Of a stretch of DNA of 64,000 nt, positions 53,181-64,000 are shown piece by piece; within the stretch, counting starts at the first letter, position 1, and every line of letters starts with the position of its first letter. The stretch comes from Caprella mutica. Taxonomy: Eukaryota; Arthropoda; Malacostraca; Amphipoda; Caprellidae. The notes under the pieces were generated by a model. It saw only the letters and a list, made by a program, of their open reading frames with translations, ran no database searches and was not told the origin of the DNA. The stretch covers positions 111,843 through 175,842 of the forward strand of contig CANNZV010001173.1 in the NCBI GenBank assembly GCA_947561585.1, written 5' to 3'. A program made the translations under genes and the position numbers.

Positions 53181-53354
53181 TGAGTTAGCTAAAGTCAATG
53201 GAAATTTTATCCAATAGAATTACAAATATTCTAACTGTGGCAGCTTATTTCAAAGTTTACGTATTGAACAAGTTAATATTAATAATATTCCTTTTCAACA
53301 TGAAACTGCACATGTGCTCCTACAACAATGGTTGGATGAGGTATGGAAAGTGTC

Positions 53355-53550
53355 GACTGGCAGGGACAACCCATTATTGTTACCAATACCATTCAAAAAT
53401 AGCATCAAAAGATTTGAAGGAGATGCTTGAGAGCAATTCTCAAATATTTCAAAAGTTTAGGAGAAAGTGACCCTGAAAATAATTACGGGTCAGGGTAGAA
53501 ACTCTCCCGATGAGCGCAATACGAAAAATTTCATTGACAATTTTGTGACA
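53355..53550 (+). pseudogene. Smr-type exon B fragment
   Basis: Matches exon B (LPIPF, then KDLKEML-like codons, and ITGQGRNSPD in another frame) but the DLHG box is deleted. Lies upstream of block R. Confidence 0.5.
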
Positions 53551-53791
53551 TCGATTACCAGAGAGCACTGTACTTATAGCTTTGATCACATATTCATAGA
53601 GTCAGAGACTAAGTCCTCAGCCGTGCTATAGACCTGTGCTCCGCAGCGCTGCCAATCATAATCATACATATTAAAAAGCGTGGACCCGTATTTAACTTGT
53701 GTTCTTATGGCAATGAAATATCCTAATTAGTCCTTTAAAGACTCGATATTACATTATGGTAAAATTAGCTTACTTTGGTCTTGTTTTACAG

Positions 53792-54060
53792 ACTGACGGT
53801 TCAAAATTATACTTTCCGAAGCCTTTTAAAGCTGGTCATGAATTAGTAACTAGCGACATTAAGGATATCATCGCCAGTCCTCCCATGTTCAGATTATGTG
53901 GCATTGTGACCTACACGGATTTTCAGTTGTGTGCGATCTTGAAAAAAAATTAAATTGAACTACTTCCAACAGTTGGGACAACGTGGGACCTTTGAAAATA
54001 ACAACAGGCCAAGGAAAGCACTCTTCCGATAAGGATTGCCAAACTGAAAAAAAAAGACAG
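53792..54060 (+). pseudogene. Smr-type exon A fragment
   Basis: Acceptor TTGTTTTACAG precedes TDGSKLYFPKPFKAGHELV; a deletion removes the FHPEHSQKMW segment, followed by frameshifts. GCCAAGGAAAGCACTCTTCC marks the second box. Confidence 0.55.
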
Positions 54061-54359
54061 AAAAACTTTGTATTCAGTCTCAATAAAACTAGTATTCCTA
54101 ACTTCAATTTTGTATATACATAAGATATATAGTCACTATGAATATTAAACTCTACTAACTTCAGCAAAAAAAAAGCCCAAAATTCCTGACTTTGCTTGAG
54201 GAAAGCAAAACTAAAAAAAAAAACCAAAGCAAAAGTTTGAATTGCTTTTCGAAATTATGTTTAGATCAAAATTTCCCTACAAAATTGAGATAGATCATCG
54301 TTTTGTCTCTCATTATACGAATAACAAAAGCAACAATCCAACACCTATTTGTATTTCAG

Positions 54360-54484
54360 GCCTGAATATTACAGACAACCGAATTACAAAGCTGATCGTT
54401 CTACCTTCTCTTCTACATCGCCTAGTGTTACACCAAGAAAACTCTGGATGGATGAGCGGAAAGTTAAGAACTGGAGGGATGCAG
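54360..54484 (+). pseudogene. Exon upstream of Smr exon A (structure preserved)
   Basis: Acceptor GTATTTCAG, 125-nt open segment (PEYYRQPNYKADRS then TPRKLWMDERKVKNWRDA), donor GCAG|GTAAAA. It is the best surviving copy of the exon preceding Smr exon A; the first-unit copy at 44-110 has lost its acceptor and 3' half. Grouped as pseudogene because the next exon is broken. Confidence 0.55.
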
Positions 54485-54842
54485 GTAAAACTTCTTGGGG
54501 TTCCTGAATTGTTATTTTGTTATTAAATTAAATTATTATGTTAAAAAAGTCTTCATCTTGTAATAGTGGGAACCAAAATAATCCTTTGATAACTTTTTAC
54601 AAGTTGCAGCCAAATATACAGGGTGCTTCAGAAATCTACAAATTTGACATTAAATATCATGCTAAACAATCTTCAATCACTCCTAGCAGCTAATTATAAT
54701 CATACATATGAGAAAGTGTGCAAGAGATTCCTGGGCCCGTATTTAACTTTTGTTCTTATGTCAACGAAATATCTGAATTAGTCCTTTAGTAACTCTATAT
54801 TACATTAGGGTAAAATTAACTTGCTTTAGTCTCGTTTTCCAG

Positions 54843-55199
54843 ACTGATGGTTCAAAATTATACTTCCCGAAGCCTTTTAAAGCAGGTCATGAATTAGTAA
54901 CTAGCGACATCAAGGATTTCATCGCCAGTTCTCCCATGTTCAGATTCCACCCTGAACATAGTCAGAAAATGTGGCAGTGTGACCTCCACGGATTTTCAGT
55001 TGTGTGCGCTCTTGAAAAAATTAAAGCGTACATCGACTACTACAAACCGTTGGGACAACGTTGACCTTTGAAAATAATCACAGGCCAAGTAAAGCACTCT
55101 TCCGATAATGATTGCCTCACCAAAAAATGGACAGAAAAACTTTTAGTTCTAATGGGAATTGACTATGAATTCATTGGTGTACTTCCTGGAAAAATCTAG
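54843..55199 (+). pseudogene. Smr-type domain exon A, copy 3 (frameshifted)
   Basis: Open from the acceptor (TTTTCCAG) through TDGSKLYFPKPFKAGH, FHPEHSQKMWQCDLHGF and KAYIDYYKPLGQ, then the same one-base change near 55062 as in copy 1 produces a TGA. The second box KIITGQVKHSSDN follows in another frame. The change shared with copy 1 predates the block duplication. Confidence 0.6.
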
Positions 55200-55815
55200 T
55201 GCTGTAATAAAGTACCATGAAAGTTAAGGAATAAAGCACACATAATAAAAATAATAACTTGTTAATAAAAAACTGTAAGATATGATGGGCATTAAATTAA
55301 AAGTCATACCCAGGTGAGCTTAAAGATTACTGGTTCTTTACGGAAGTGTTTCTAGTTCAGCAGTTTGGTTTTACTTCATCCGCTAGTATTGCAGTTCCTT
55401 GATATTGTTTTACATTTCAGGTTAATAAATATATTAAGTCTGAGAGTAATTCCGCAGTATTAATAGTTTACTACAGTAAAGCAATCTTAAAACTTTCAAC
55501 CTTTAATTTGAATTACCTCTTCGAAATTATGAATTTTTAGTTGTAATTTCCCCCAATATAATAAAGTTAGATCATTTTTTTTTCTCTCGAAACTATAATA
55601 ATCTCACACTTTGGAGGGCTGAACTTTATGTACCTGTACAGAATAGAAAGGATTTCGTCCTATCAGCTAGCTCAGGCCCCAAGAAAGTTGTTCCTGGCAC
55701 AATGTTCTTCGATGAAAGAAAATAAAAGACAATTGCAGAAAGATCTCATTCCGAAGGACGCGAGTGACTATAATGCATTCAGGTAGAACAAACTAACATT
55801 GGTGTGGTTTCACAG
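55200..55815. other. Non-coding spacer (matches 821-1433)
   Basis: Counterpart of the left spacer, with the partial 3'-flank copy near 55330-55410 and the decayed pre-B exon near 55640-55784. Confidence 0.55.
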
Positions 55816-56202
55816 GCTGATGGGGAAAAGATGGTGTTGCCAATACCATTAAAAAAGGCAAGGATCTTACTACTAAACATTTGAAGGAGATGCTAAGACA
55901 ACCTCTGCATTTTACCCTGTCCGGGAACAAAAAATCTACGTGTGTAACCTCCACGATTTTGCGGTAGTGCACGCTCTAGAAAAATTAAGAGCAGTTATCA
56001 AATATTACAAAAGTTTCGGAGAGAAAGAGACCCTGCAAATAATTACGGGTCAGGGTAGAAACTCTCCCGATAATGAGTACCATAGGAAAATTTCACCAAA
56101 AAACTTCCAATTTTAATGGGTATTGAGTTTACATTCTGTAAATTTAACCCAAGCGGGTTAAAAGTTTTTAAGACTGGTTCTTTACGGAAGCGTTTCTTGT
56201 AA
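55816..56202 (+). pseudogene. Smr-type domain exon B, copy 3 (broken)
   Basis: Acceptor TTTCACAG, DGEKMVLPIPLKK, then a deletion before CNLHDFAVVHALEKL, and a one-base loss near 56090. Ends at TAA 56202, matching the copy at 1434-1830. Confidence 0.55.
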
Positions 56203-58796
56203 AATAGTTGTCATTTCACTTGATCCGCTAGAATTGCAGTACCTTGATATTGTTATATTTCAGTGTCTGTATATCACTGTTTAAGGAAATAACAGATTAA
56301 TAAAGATATGGATCAAATGGAACACTTTTTAACCATGTAGTTTCAATCTAATAGTGTGATGAAAATATTTTCATTTGACAGTATTATTAATTTAGCTCTC
56401 AGCCATATATCAAATTCCCAAGTTGATTGACGGTTGGTGCACTAATGCCATTTATTTATTCTAGTCATTGTTTCATAACACTATATAGTTCAAAAAGACT
56501 AATTTTTCACCTGTATTATTATCAATGTGTTTAACCTGAATGATGTGTTAACCACATCTCGTCTTTCATGCAATGGATCAGTGCCTTGGTTCAGAGGGGA
56601 AAAGTCTCTTTAAGAAGTGATTAGTAAATATTAAATTATCACTCCATTGCTACTAATTAGGTAAAATAAAATAGATCAGATAGTAAATAAGTAAAATAGA
56701 GGTCTTATAGGAAGAAAGTTTAGTTAATTATCAGCATTCCTACTATTGAATCATTGAGAATTACCTTCGCAGAAAGCAAAAGGTTGTATTTCACCCGGCA
56801 TTTATTTATTTATAATCTAGTTATTCGCATAACTCCAAAAGTATCTAACCAAATTGCCAGAAATTTAGTGTAACGATTGATCATTATCCAGTTTATTACA
56901 TTTAAGTAGCAAACGGGTTTAGGTCAAGGTAATAGGTTAGCAATGGAGAAAGTATGCGCTCTACCGAGTGCAAGTATTAGAGTTTAGTTTTTCTTCATAA
57001 TGCATGCTACTACCAATTCCAACTAAAAAGAAAATTTAACTACTTCAAATTGCTAAATTGTCCTGCTTTCTCTATGGATAAGGTAATCATAAAGTATTAG
57101 AGGGCAATTGGTCTACTAAATAAGATTAAATGTAGGTGATAAAAAAGTCTCAATTACTAGTATTTTAACATAGTATAAATCTTGTATCAAAAAGAGTACT
57201 TGTAAACCTATGTCTTATTATCTTATACAGGATTATTATTCAATTATAAAAATTATTGGCGATTTCGTCTAACATATTTCCAGAGAACACCGATATGCAC
57301 TATTGTTTAAACTTTGATATGTTCGCAGCAGGTTTAACTAGGAATTATATTACATCCAGTTTGAATAAGTCTGTTCAAACCTCGAGTAAATAACTGCTAG
57401 ATACTAATTATAAAGCGCACACCTCACTGAGTGTGTTTACTCTACGAAGGCTGAGAGTGTAATGACTTGAAATGCATCAGTTAGCCATGATTACAGCTCT
57501 TGTAGAATTATTAGAAATATTTCATCCCGTGACATCCAATCAGAGAACACTTCTTCATGACGTCATCACTAGTCTACCTATTTTTCTCCAATTCTCACTA
57601 GGACTGATATGCTTTGTTGTTAAGGACTTTCTTTGGTTTGTCTCATTTTAGGTTTCAATTTAATAGGTACTATAAACCTATAAATTATATTGAAGAAATT
57701 TAAAATACTCTTGGTATCGATACTTTTTACTGACATCAGAAAAATTACCGATAACAATTCCGATACTTCGTCCCATCTCTAGTTAACATCAAGAATGAAC
57801 AAATATTTACATCGTACACTTTGATATTTTAGTAGCTATGTGCTGATAATTTTTAATTTTATAAAAAAATTCTAGGATGCACAATAAAGAAACAATTTTG
57901 TGAGTGGGATGATCCCCTTATTTTAACATTTAAGTCATAAATTTACCATTAGAAAAAAAAAGATAACATAAATGAATAGAAAGAAGGGATTAGATTCAAT
58001 GAATGAATGCAACATCTACATTACAAAATTAGGAAATTTGTAATACTTGCATAAAAGTTCACAAATAGTTAGCAATAATTCTTCATAAAGAAATAAAATA
58101 GATAAAAAATATTGATCAATAAAACCTCTAAGTGTCGAAAGATGACTTTATCGAAGCTTCGCATTTTTTTTACTAAGAATTATAATACATTGATAATTTA
58201 ATTATCAATAAAATTAATTATAATTAATTTTATAATACATTAATAGCATCAACCAAAAAAAAAAGCCATAGTCTTTTTGGAAATTGTTCGAAATTCGAAT
58301 AACTCGTTTTCTATGGGTCTAATCGAAAAAATGTCACGAACAAAAATGTCTTGGAATTCAATTTCATAAATAAGTACAAAGTTTCAGAACCATAACTTTA
58401 TTAATAGATTTTTTTCAAAATCTGGGGACGGTCCGCTTAACTCAATGTAAATTTGCCGAAACATGTTCAGTGTTCAATATTGAAAAGTTATAAATTAATT
58501 TTACAAAATGTATTCTAGTAATCTTAAATACAACTTTCTCTTAGTTCAATGTAACTAAAAACCTTCAAAATTTACCCATTTTATTTACTTTATAATCATG
58601 TGATTGAACTTTGCCAGACGATGTACACCACAAATTGCATCCATATGACATGATTAAAGATAATACGACTTATTCAGACTTCTATTACGCCAAAACATGA
58701 TCTTAGCATCCAAAAGCAATTTGAGGGGCTTTCTAATATAACCATTATCAGGTTTATCAATCTAATCACAGCACTATTATGAATCTAGTATAGAAA
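56203..58796. other. Non-coding repeat-unit sequence
   Basis: Counterpart of 1831-4433. No gene supported. Confidence 0.55.
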
Positions 58797-58955
58797 GAAT
58801 GATGTACTATCTATCAGAGAAGAGTCAGTGTGATGATGTACTATCAGAGAAAAGAGTCACTGTGATGATGTACTATCAGAGAAAAGAGTCACTGTGATGA
58901 TGTACTATCAGAGAAAAGAGTCACTGTGATGATGTACTATCAGAGAAAAGTGTGA
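58797..58955. repeat. 32-bp minisatellite, about 5 copies
   Basis: Same unit as 4434-4745; the first copy has a small CTAT insertion and substitutions. Confidence 0.88.
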
Positions 58956-59298
58956 TCAGAAATTACAATTATTGTATAATAATTCAATAAAACTATTTTA
59001 CCTTGTTTACATGAAGAACGAAGACGTCGTTATAGGTCTATATGATTTATTAGTATTTAAATTACATAGTAGATGTACTTGGTACTTTAAAATACTTGTA
59101 CTTTAAAAGTACTTTCTTATACGAGTACTTGTACTTAGTAGTACTTTAATATTTTCGATGTACTTTTCGCCCATCTCTGCATATGAGCAAGCGTGCCAGA
59201 GATTCCTGGGCCGTATTTAACTTTTGCTCTTTACTTATGGTAATAAAGCAACTCTATTACATTAGTGTGAAATTTACTTATTCGGTCTTTTATTCCAG
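58956..59298. other. Spacer before Smr exon A copy 4
   Basis: Counterpart of 4746-5087, with the TACTT-rich stretch ending CGCCCATCTCTG. Confidence 0.45.
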
Positions 59299-59630
59299 GA
59301 TGATGGTTCAAAATTATACTTCCCAAAACCTTTTAAAGCAGGGAATTGGTAACTAGCGACATCAAGGATATCATCGCTACTCCTCCCATGAAGATTTCAC
59401 TCTGAACATGGTCAGAAGATGTGGCAGTGTAACCTACACGGATTTTCAGTAGTGTGCGCTCTCGAACTACTACTAACATTTGAGACAACGTGAACCCTTG
59501 AAAATAATAACAGGCCAAGGAAAGCACTCTTCAGATAAGGATTGCCAAACCCAAAGAAAGCACGGTGAAACTTTTAGTTCTAATGGAAATGGAGTATGAA
59601 TTCGATGGTGAACGCTCTGGAGAAAATTAG
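59299..59630 (+). pseudogene. Smr-type domain exon A, copy 4 (broken)
   Basis: Counterpart of 5088-5419, with the same internal deletion between the DLHG-type and TGQG-type boxes and a further loss near 59388. Confidence 0.55.
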
Positions 59631-59884
59631 GCCTAATAAAGGGTCAAGGGAGAAACTCTCCCGATAGTGAGTGCCATGACATAAATTTGGTGTCTTTGGC
59701 AAGCTCTCGTCCGCAGAAAGTAAATATTGTTCTTGGCACAATGTTCATGGAATAAAGGAAAATAGACAATTGGAGAAAGCCTGTACCGAAAATCATCCCT
59801 GATCTCGTCTAATAGGACATGAAAGGACGCGAGTGACTATAATGCATTCAGGTAAAACAAACTAACATTGGTGTGGTTTCACAG

Positions 59885-60231
59885 GCTGATGGGGAAAAGA
59901 TGGTGTTGCCAATACCATTAAAAAAAGGAAAGATTCTTACTACTAAAGATTTGAAGGAGATGCTAAGACAACCTCTGCATTTTACCCTGTCCGGGAACAA
60001 GAAATCTGGGTGTGTAACCTCCACGATTTTGCGGTAGTGGACGCTCTAGAAAAATTAAGAGCAGTTATCAAATATTACAAAAGTTTTGGAGAGAAAGAGA
60101 CCCTGCAAATAATTACGGGTCAGGGTAGAAAATCTCCCGATAATGAGTACCGTACAAAAAATGTCACCAAAATACTTTTAGACCTATTGGGTATTGAGTT
60201 TACAGTCTGTAAATTTAACCATGTGGGTTGA
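59885..60231 (+). pseudogene. Smr-type domain exon B, copy 4 (one 7-nt deletion)
   Basis: After the acceptor the start DGEKMVLPIPLKKGK is open. A loss of about 7 nt near 59985 relative to the copy at 1434 shifts the frame; from IWVCNLHDFAVVDALEK the second half is open through QIITGQGRKSPDNE to a TGA at 60231. It is the least damaged exon B. Confidence 0.6.
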
Positions 60232-62588
60232 GTGTTTTTATGACTGGTTCTTTACGTAAGGAAGAGTTTCTTGTAAAATTGTTGGCAGCTCACTTGATCC
60301 GCTAGTAATGCAATTCCTCTATATTTAACAGTATTTAAAGACTGTTAGCATCTAGAAATATAATAACCATGTAGTTTCAATCTTTTATTGTTTGAAATAT
60401 TTTCATTTGACAGTATTATAAATTTAGCTCTCAGCCATATATCAAATTCCCAAGTTAATTTACGGTTTGTGTACTACTGCAATTTTTCATTCTAGTCATC
60501 GTTTTATTATACTATAGTTAAAAATAACTAATTTTTTCACCTGTTTTATTATCAATGTGTTGAACCTGCATGATGTGTTTGCCACATCCTGTCTTCCATG
60601 AAATGAATCAGTGCCTTGGTTCAGAGAGGAAAAGTATCGTGAACAATGATTAGGTAATATTAAATTAACACTCCATTGCAACTAATTAGGTAAAATAAAA
60701 TAGATCAGATAGTAAATAAGTAAAATAGAGGTCTTATAGGAAAAAAAGTTTCTTTATTCCTCCCCATTTCTACTTATATTCTCTTCTGGTTTTATTTGTT
60801 ATATATTTACGACGGCATTTATTTATTTATCATCTTGTTTTTGCTCAACTGAAAAACCGTTTACCAAATTGCATGAAATTTGGTGAAACCACTGGTTAAT
60901 TGTCAACAGACCTGGTAGAATTTTAGGAGTAATCCGATCAAAGGTTATTACTATTTATAACTTGACAAGTATTGAACCAATTGCTTGAAGCTTGGTGGAA
61001 CGATTGATCATTATCCAGTTTGTTAAGTTTTGGGAACTGGGCATGCACCTTCATAATGCATGCTACTACCAATTCCAACTAATAAGAAAATTTAGCTACT
61101 TTAATTGGTCGTAACCAAATTGAAGATGAAATGCAAGAGCTTGTACGCGTATTAGTGAAACTGTAGGTGATAAAAAAACATTCTTTATTACTAGTATTTT
61201 AACATAGTATAAATCTTTTATCACAAAGAGTACTTTTAAACCTATGTCTTATTATCTTTCACAAGATTCAATTAAATTAATCAATATCATTGGTGATTTC
61301 GTCGAATATATTTCAAAGGACCACCAATATGCACTATTGTTTAAACTTTGATATGTTCGCAGCAGGTTTAACTAGGAATTATATTACATCCAGTTAGAAT
61401 AGAGTCTGATCAAATCTCGAGTAAGTAACTGCTAGATATTAATTATAAAGCGCAGACCTCACTGAGTGTGTTTACTCAACGAAGGCTGAGAGTGTAATGA
61501 CATGAAATGCTTCAGTTAGCCATGATTACAGCTCTTGTAGCATTATTAGAAATATTTCATCTCCGTGACATCCAATCAGAGAACAGTTCTACATGACGCC
61601 ATCATTGGTCAACCTATTTTTCTCCAATTCTCACTAGGACTGATATGCTTTGTTGTTAGGTTTTCTTTAATTTATCTCATTTAAAGTTTTAATTCCAATG
61701 CTACTTTCTACAAAGTTACCTCATTACTTCCACGGCTACCAGGCAGTTCACACCTACGTACAATGAGAGTTCTCATCGATACTATGGCCCCTTTCATAAG
61801 AGTCGCTCACATACCGTCACTGGTGACTATCACAAATTGCCTAGTGTGAAAGGCGCGGCAACTTCAATCCGTCACTGCAAACAACCATGATAGGAAACCC
61901 TCAATCTGAAGATTTCCTTCATCATTTGGTTGGTTTAACTGCTCAAAAAGGAAGAAACGATCTCTCGAAAAAAATAAAAACGCGTGAGATGTTAACTCTG
62001 TATAGAGATGGTACGATACCGAAATTGTAACAGATACCTAGCTAGATTTTGACTGATGTTTAATAATTACAATATTGGTGCGGGAAAAATCAAGCATTTG
62101 TTAAATGTGTTTTAATGGAATCGGCATATTTAATTATGTATTAATACCTGAAATGAACTCAGATGCATGGCCAGTAGGGTAGAGTTATTTTCATTTTTTT
62201 TCTTAAGTCTTAATAGTGCGGAATAGTTTCAAATGCATCTGAAAACGATGTGTGTCAAATATATAAAAAAATATTTAGGGTGAGCGCCGGTACTTTGAAA
62301 ATTCGAAAAATTACCTAAAAATTACATAGTTCGCCTTTTTTTCAAAAATCTCAACACACATAAAAAATTGGGATAGGAAGTTGTATTACTGATGAATACG
62401 ATCCTTAAAGGTCTTACTACTTCATATTAATATAAATGAAAAAGTCTATTTTGTTCAAATACCAAATTGCTAATGCCACTCAAATAAATACTAGAATAGG
62501 TACACCGACCAATCAGCGTCGTTCTAACAGACACGCCCCTAAAAATGGCGCAAAATTGCCTGTCCTGTCAACCAATGGGAGACTGTTA
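60232..62588. other. Non-coding repeat-unit sequence
   Basis: Counterpart of 5993-8401. No gene supported. Confidence 0.55.
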
Positions 62589-62594
62589 AATTAT
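62589..62594. other. Empty DIRS insertion site
   Basis: GTTAAATTATTAGTG here corresponds to the left DIRS flank (GTTAAATTAT) and right flank (AATTATTAGTG) joined with one AATTAT. Confidence 0.9.
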
Positions 62595-62689
62595 TAGTGT
62601 ATTCTCGCACATTTTTATTTTTAAACGCTAGGCAAATGCAGTGACGTTAATTAATAGTATTTTCCAGAAGTAGAATTGCTTGTTTAATG

Positions 62690-63064
62690 AATTAAAAAAT
62701 ATTGGGCTTTCATTTTAGTAACTTGAGAAATATTGAACTCGAATGAACGATAAAGTGCTTCAATTGTTGTAATAGACTGTAGGTTAACCTGCTTCCTATC
62801 ACCTTGATTTTCTTAGTTTTTATCAAAACTTTTTAAATTAAATTTGTTAGTCATTTTATATATAATAATTCTGGTTCGTAATAGTTCTTTGCATTTATCA
62901 ATATATATGTAAGGCATTAACCTACTCGCGGTGATCCTGCCCTATTAATATTTCATTTCTAAAGTCATTTAAAAGTATTTTTTCCTATATTAATGTTAAT
63001 TCAGAAAAGAATTACCCTTAACATGCTTTGCCGAGACGCATCTGCGGCATCTTAATTCCTTGTT
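62690..63064. other. Segment present in block R, absent from block L
   Basis: About 375 bp missing from block L after about 39853. The inverted old copy at 50330-50720 contains this segment contiguous with the downstream sequence, so block L has probably lost it. Confidence 0.65.
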
Positions 63065-63348
63065 AAGTGACTGTATTCTCGCAGTAGCTTTCCTGCATCC
63101 ATGTGCTTGTCAACGACTTCACTCAATATATAATTCAATTTTGACGTCGCAGATGTGGTCTTTGATTCCGAATCAGACTTTAAATCCTTACTAAAATCAA
63201 AATCGTAGCGATATCTATCATTTTAATACTTTTAATAGTAGTCTGATTACCTATTCAGAATGTGGAAGGTTATAGTTTAGATGGCATTTATTTATAATCT
63301 TGTTATTCGTTTAACTGGAAAAGTATTGACCAAATTGCATGAAATTTG

Positions 63349-63815
63349 GGGGTACGGTCAAGAGCCCCCCCTAGGTCATGAGCCCCCCCCCTAGGTCATG
63401 AGCCCCCCCCCCTAGGTCATGAGCCCCCCCTAGGTCATGAGCCCCCCCCCCTAGGTCATGAGCCCCCCTAGGTCATGAGCCCCCCTAGGTCGTAAGCCCC
63501 CCTCCATGTTTTTTTAATCTTTATTTACCTAGTTAAACAATTGAAGAACTACTTAGATAGAAATAACTGAGAGTTGCTAATGTAGTTTGTTGTATCCGCT
63601 AGATTGTTGTACTGCACACTTCATGATTGTTTAATGACTGGCAGGGGGGTTCGGGGGGCGGCACGCCCCCCGATATACATATATTTTATGTCTAATCAGT
63701 AATGAACTACAAAAGTGTCAATAAGGATTAAATAATATAGGTAAATAAGGATTTAAAAACAGGGGGGCTCGTGACCGGGGGGCTCGTGAACTAGGGGGGC
63801 TTATGACCTACACCC
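63349..63815. mobile_element. 467-bp non-autonomous element with C-rich tandem termini
   Basis: Flanked by GAAATTTG on both sides (63341-63348, 63816-63823); block L has GAAATTTG only once at the homologous site (about 40133-40141). The ends are imperfect inverted repeats (GGGGTACGGTCA... and, inverted, GGGTGTAGGTCA...). Next to the left end TAGGTCATGAGCCCCCC is repeated about eight times with variable C-run length; the right end has three inverse units. It has no ORF. The 8-bp duplication is seen in several DNA transposon superfamilies; I cannot choose one. Confidence 0.82.
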
Positions 63816-64000
63816 GAAATTTGTGGGTCCAGTTTATTAGATTTTAAGAAGGTTAAGGTTATTTAAAAGCGGCGCCGAAGGTATGCACCCTATCGCAATC
63901 TGGTCTATACTTCTATACTGTGCTATACTGATTTATCAACTGAGTGTACTTTTAATAGTTTAATTAATTAGTGGGTAACGTGACTTATCTATCCTTTTAC
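63816..64000. other. Block R continuing to window end
   Basis: Matches 40133-40355; nothing else seen. Confidence 0.6.

Larger units (their letters stand above)
54312..64000. repeat. Block R of the long direct duplication
   Basis: Direct counterpart of block L, running to the window end. It lacks the DIRS/Polinton/gypsy nest, so 62560-62620 shows the pre-insertion sequence. Subunits 54312-59170 and 59170-62590 correspond to 1-4970 and 4970-8407. Confidence 0.9.

Noticed and set aside
53889..54227. 112-codon minus-strand ORF
   Set aside because: Antisense to a broken Smr exon and poly-A runs.

Overview
The window is AT-rich, intron-containing animal DNA, most likely from an arthropod or other invertebrate. 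That origin is inferred from the mixture of mobile elements; nothing names the species. No intact ordinary host gene is evident. The window is a transposon nest placed in one copy of a duplicated block that is littered with decaying exons.

Host layer. Positions 1-8407 plus 39763-40355 (block L) align almost base for base with 54312-64000 (block R). Inside each block an older tandem duplication repeats the same motif (1-4970 versus 4970-8407; 54312-59170 versus 59170-62590). Each subunit carries two exon-like remnants of an Smr-type domain protein (motifs xCDLHGxxV and ITGQGxxS), flanked by AG acceptors and broken by frameshifts or stops. Better preserved Smr exons lie at 41215-41619 (-) and 48769-49067 (+), in the arms of a large inverted repeat (about 40680-41620 and 48750-50060). 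Its spacer holds a decayed PIF/Harbinger transposase with a MADF-type exon, a 678-bp MITE and a zinc-finger remnant.

Nest layer 1: a DIRS-type tyrosine-recombinase retrotransposon (8408-39756; about 4.9 kb without its insert) has gag, RT-RNase H and tyrosine recombinase ORFs, inverted termini and an internal complementary region. The empty site survives in block R at 62589-62594 (AATTAT).

Nest layer 2: a complete Polinton/Maverick (10914-37328; about 16.5 kb without its own insert) interrupts the DIRS RT with a perfect 6-bp duplication, CCCGAG. It encodes protein-primed DNA polymerase B, an integrase with chromodomain, a packaging ATPase, an adenain-like protease, major and minor capsid proteins, a basic core-like protein, a coiled-coil protein and four less understood proteins. 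Long terminal inverted repeats differ by exactly two 141-bp units (282 bp). PolB is split into five exons with a 7-nt first coding exon, and another gene into three exons. All these introns are phase 1, so the internal exons are frame-neutral cassettes.

Nest layer 3: a Ty3/gypsy-type LTR element (11391-21342) sits in the Polinton left TIR, with apparently identical 438-bp LTRs and a 4-bp duplication, CGCG. It has gag, pol (-1 frame relative to gag) and a small extra ORF with an N-terminal MGQTQS and one membrane segment.

Order of events: duplication of the Smr-bearing block, DIRS insertion into block L, Polinton insertion into DIRS, then gypsy insertion into the Polinton TIR. All boundaries were read directly from the sequence; family names rest on motif recognition without database searches.
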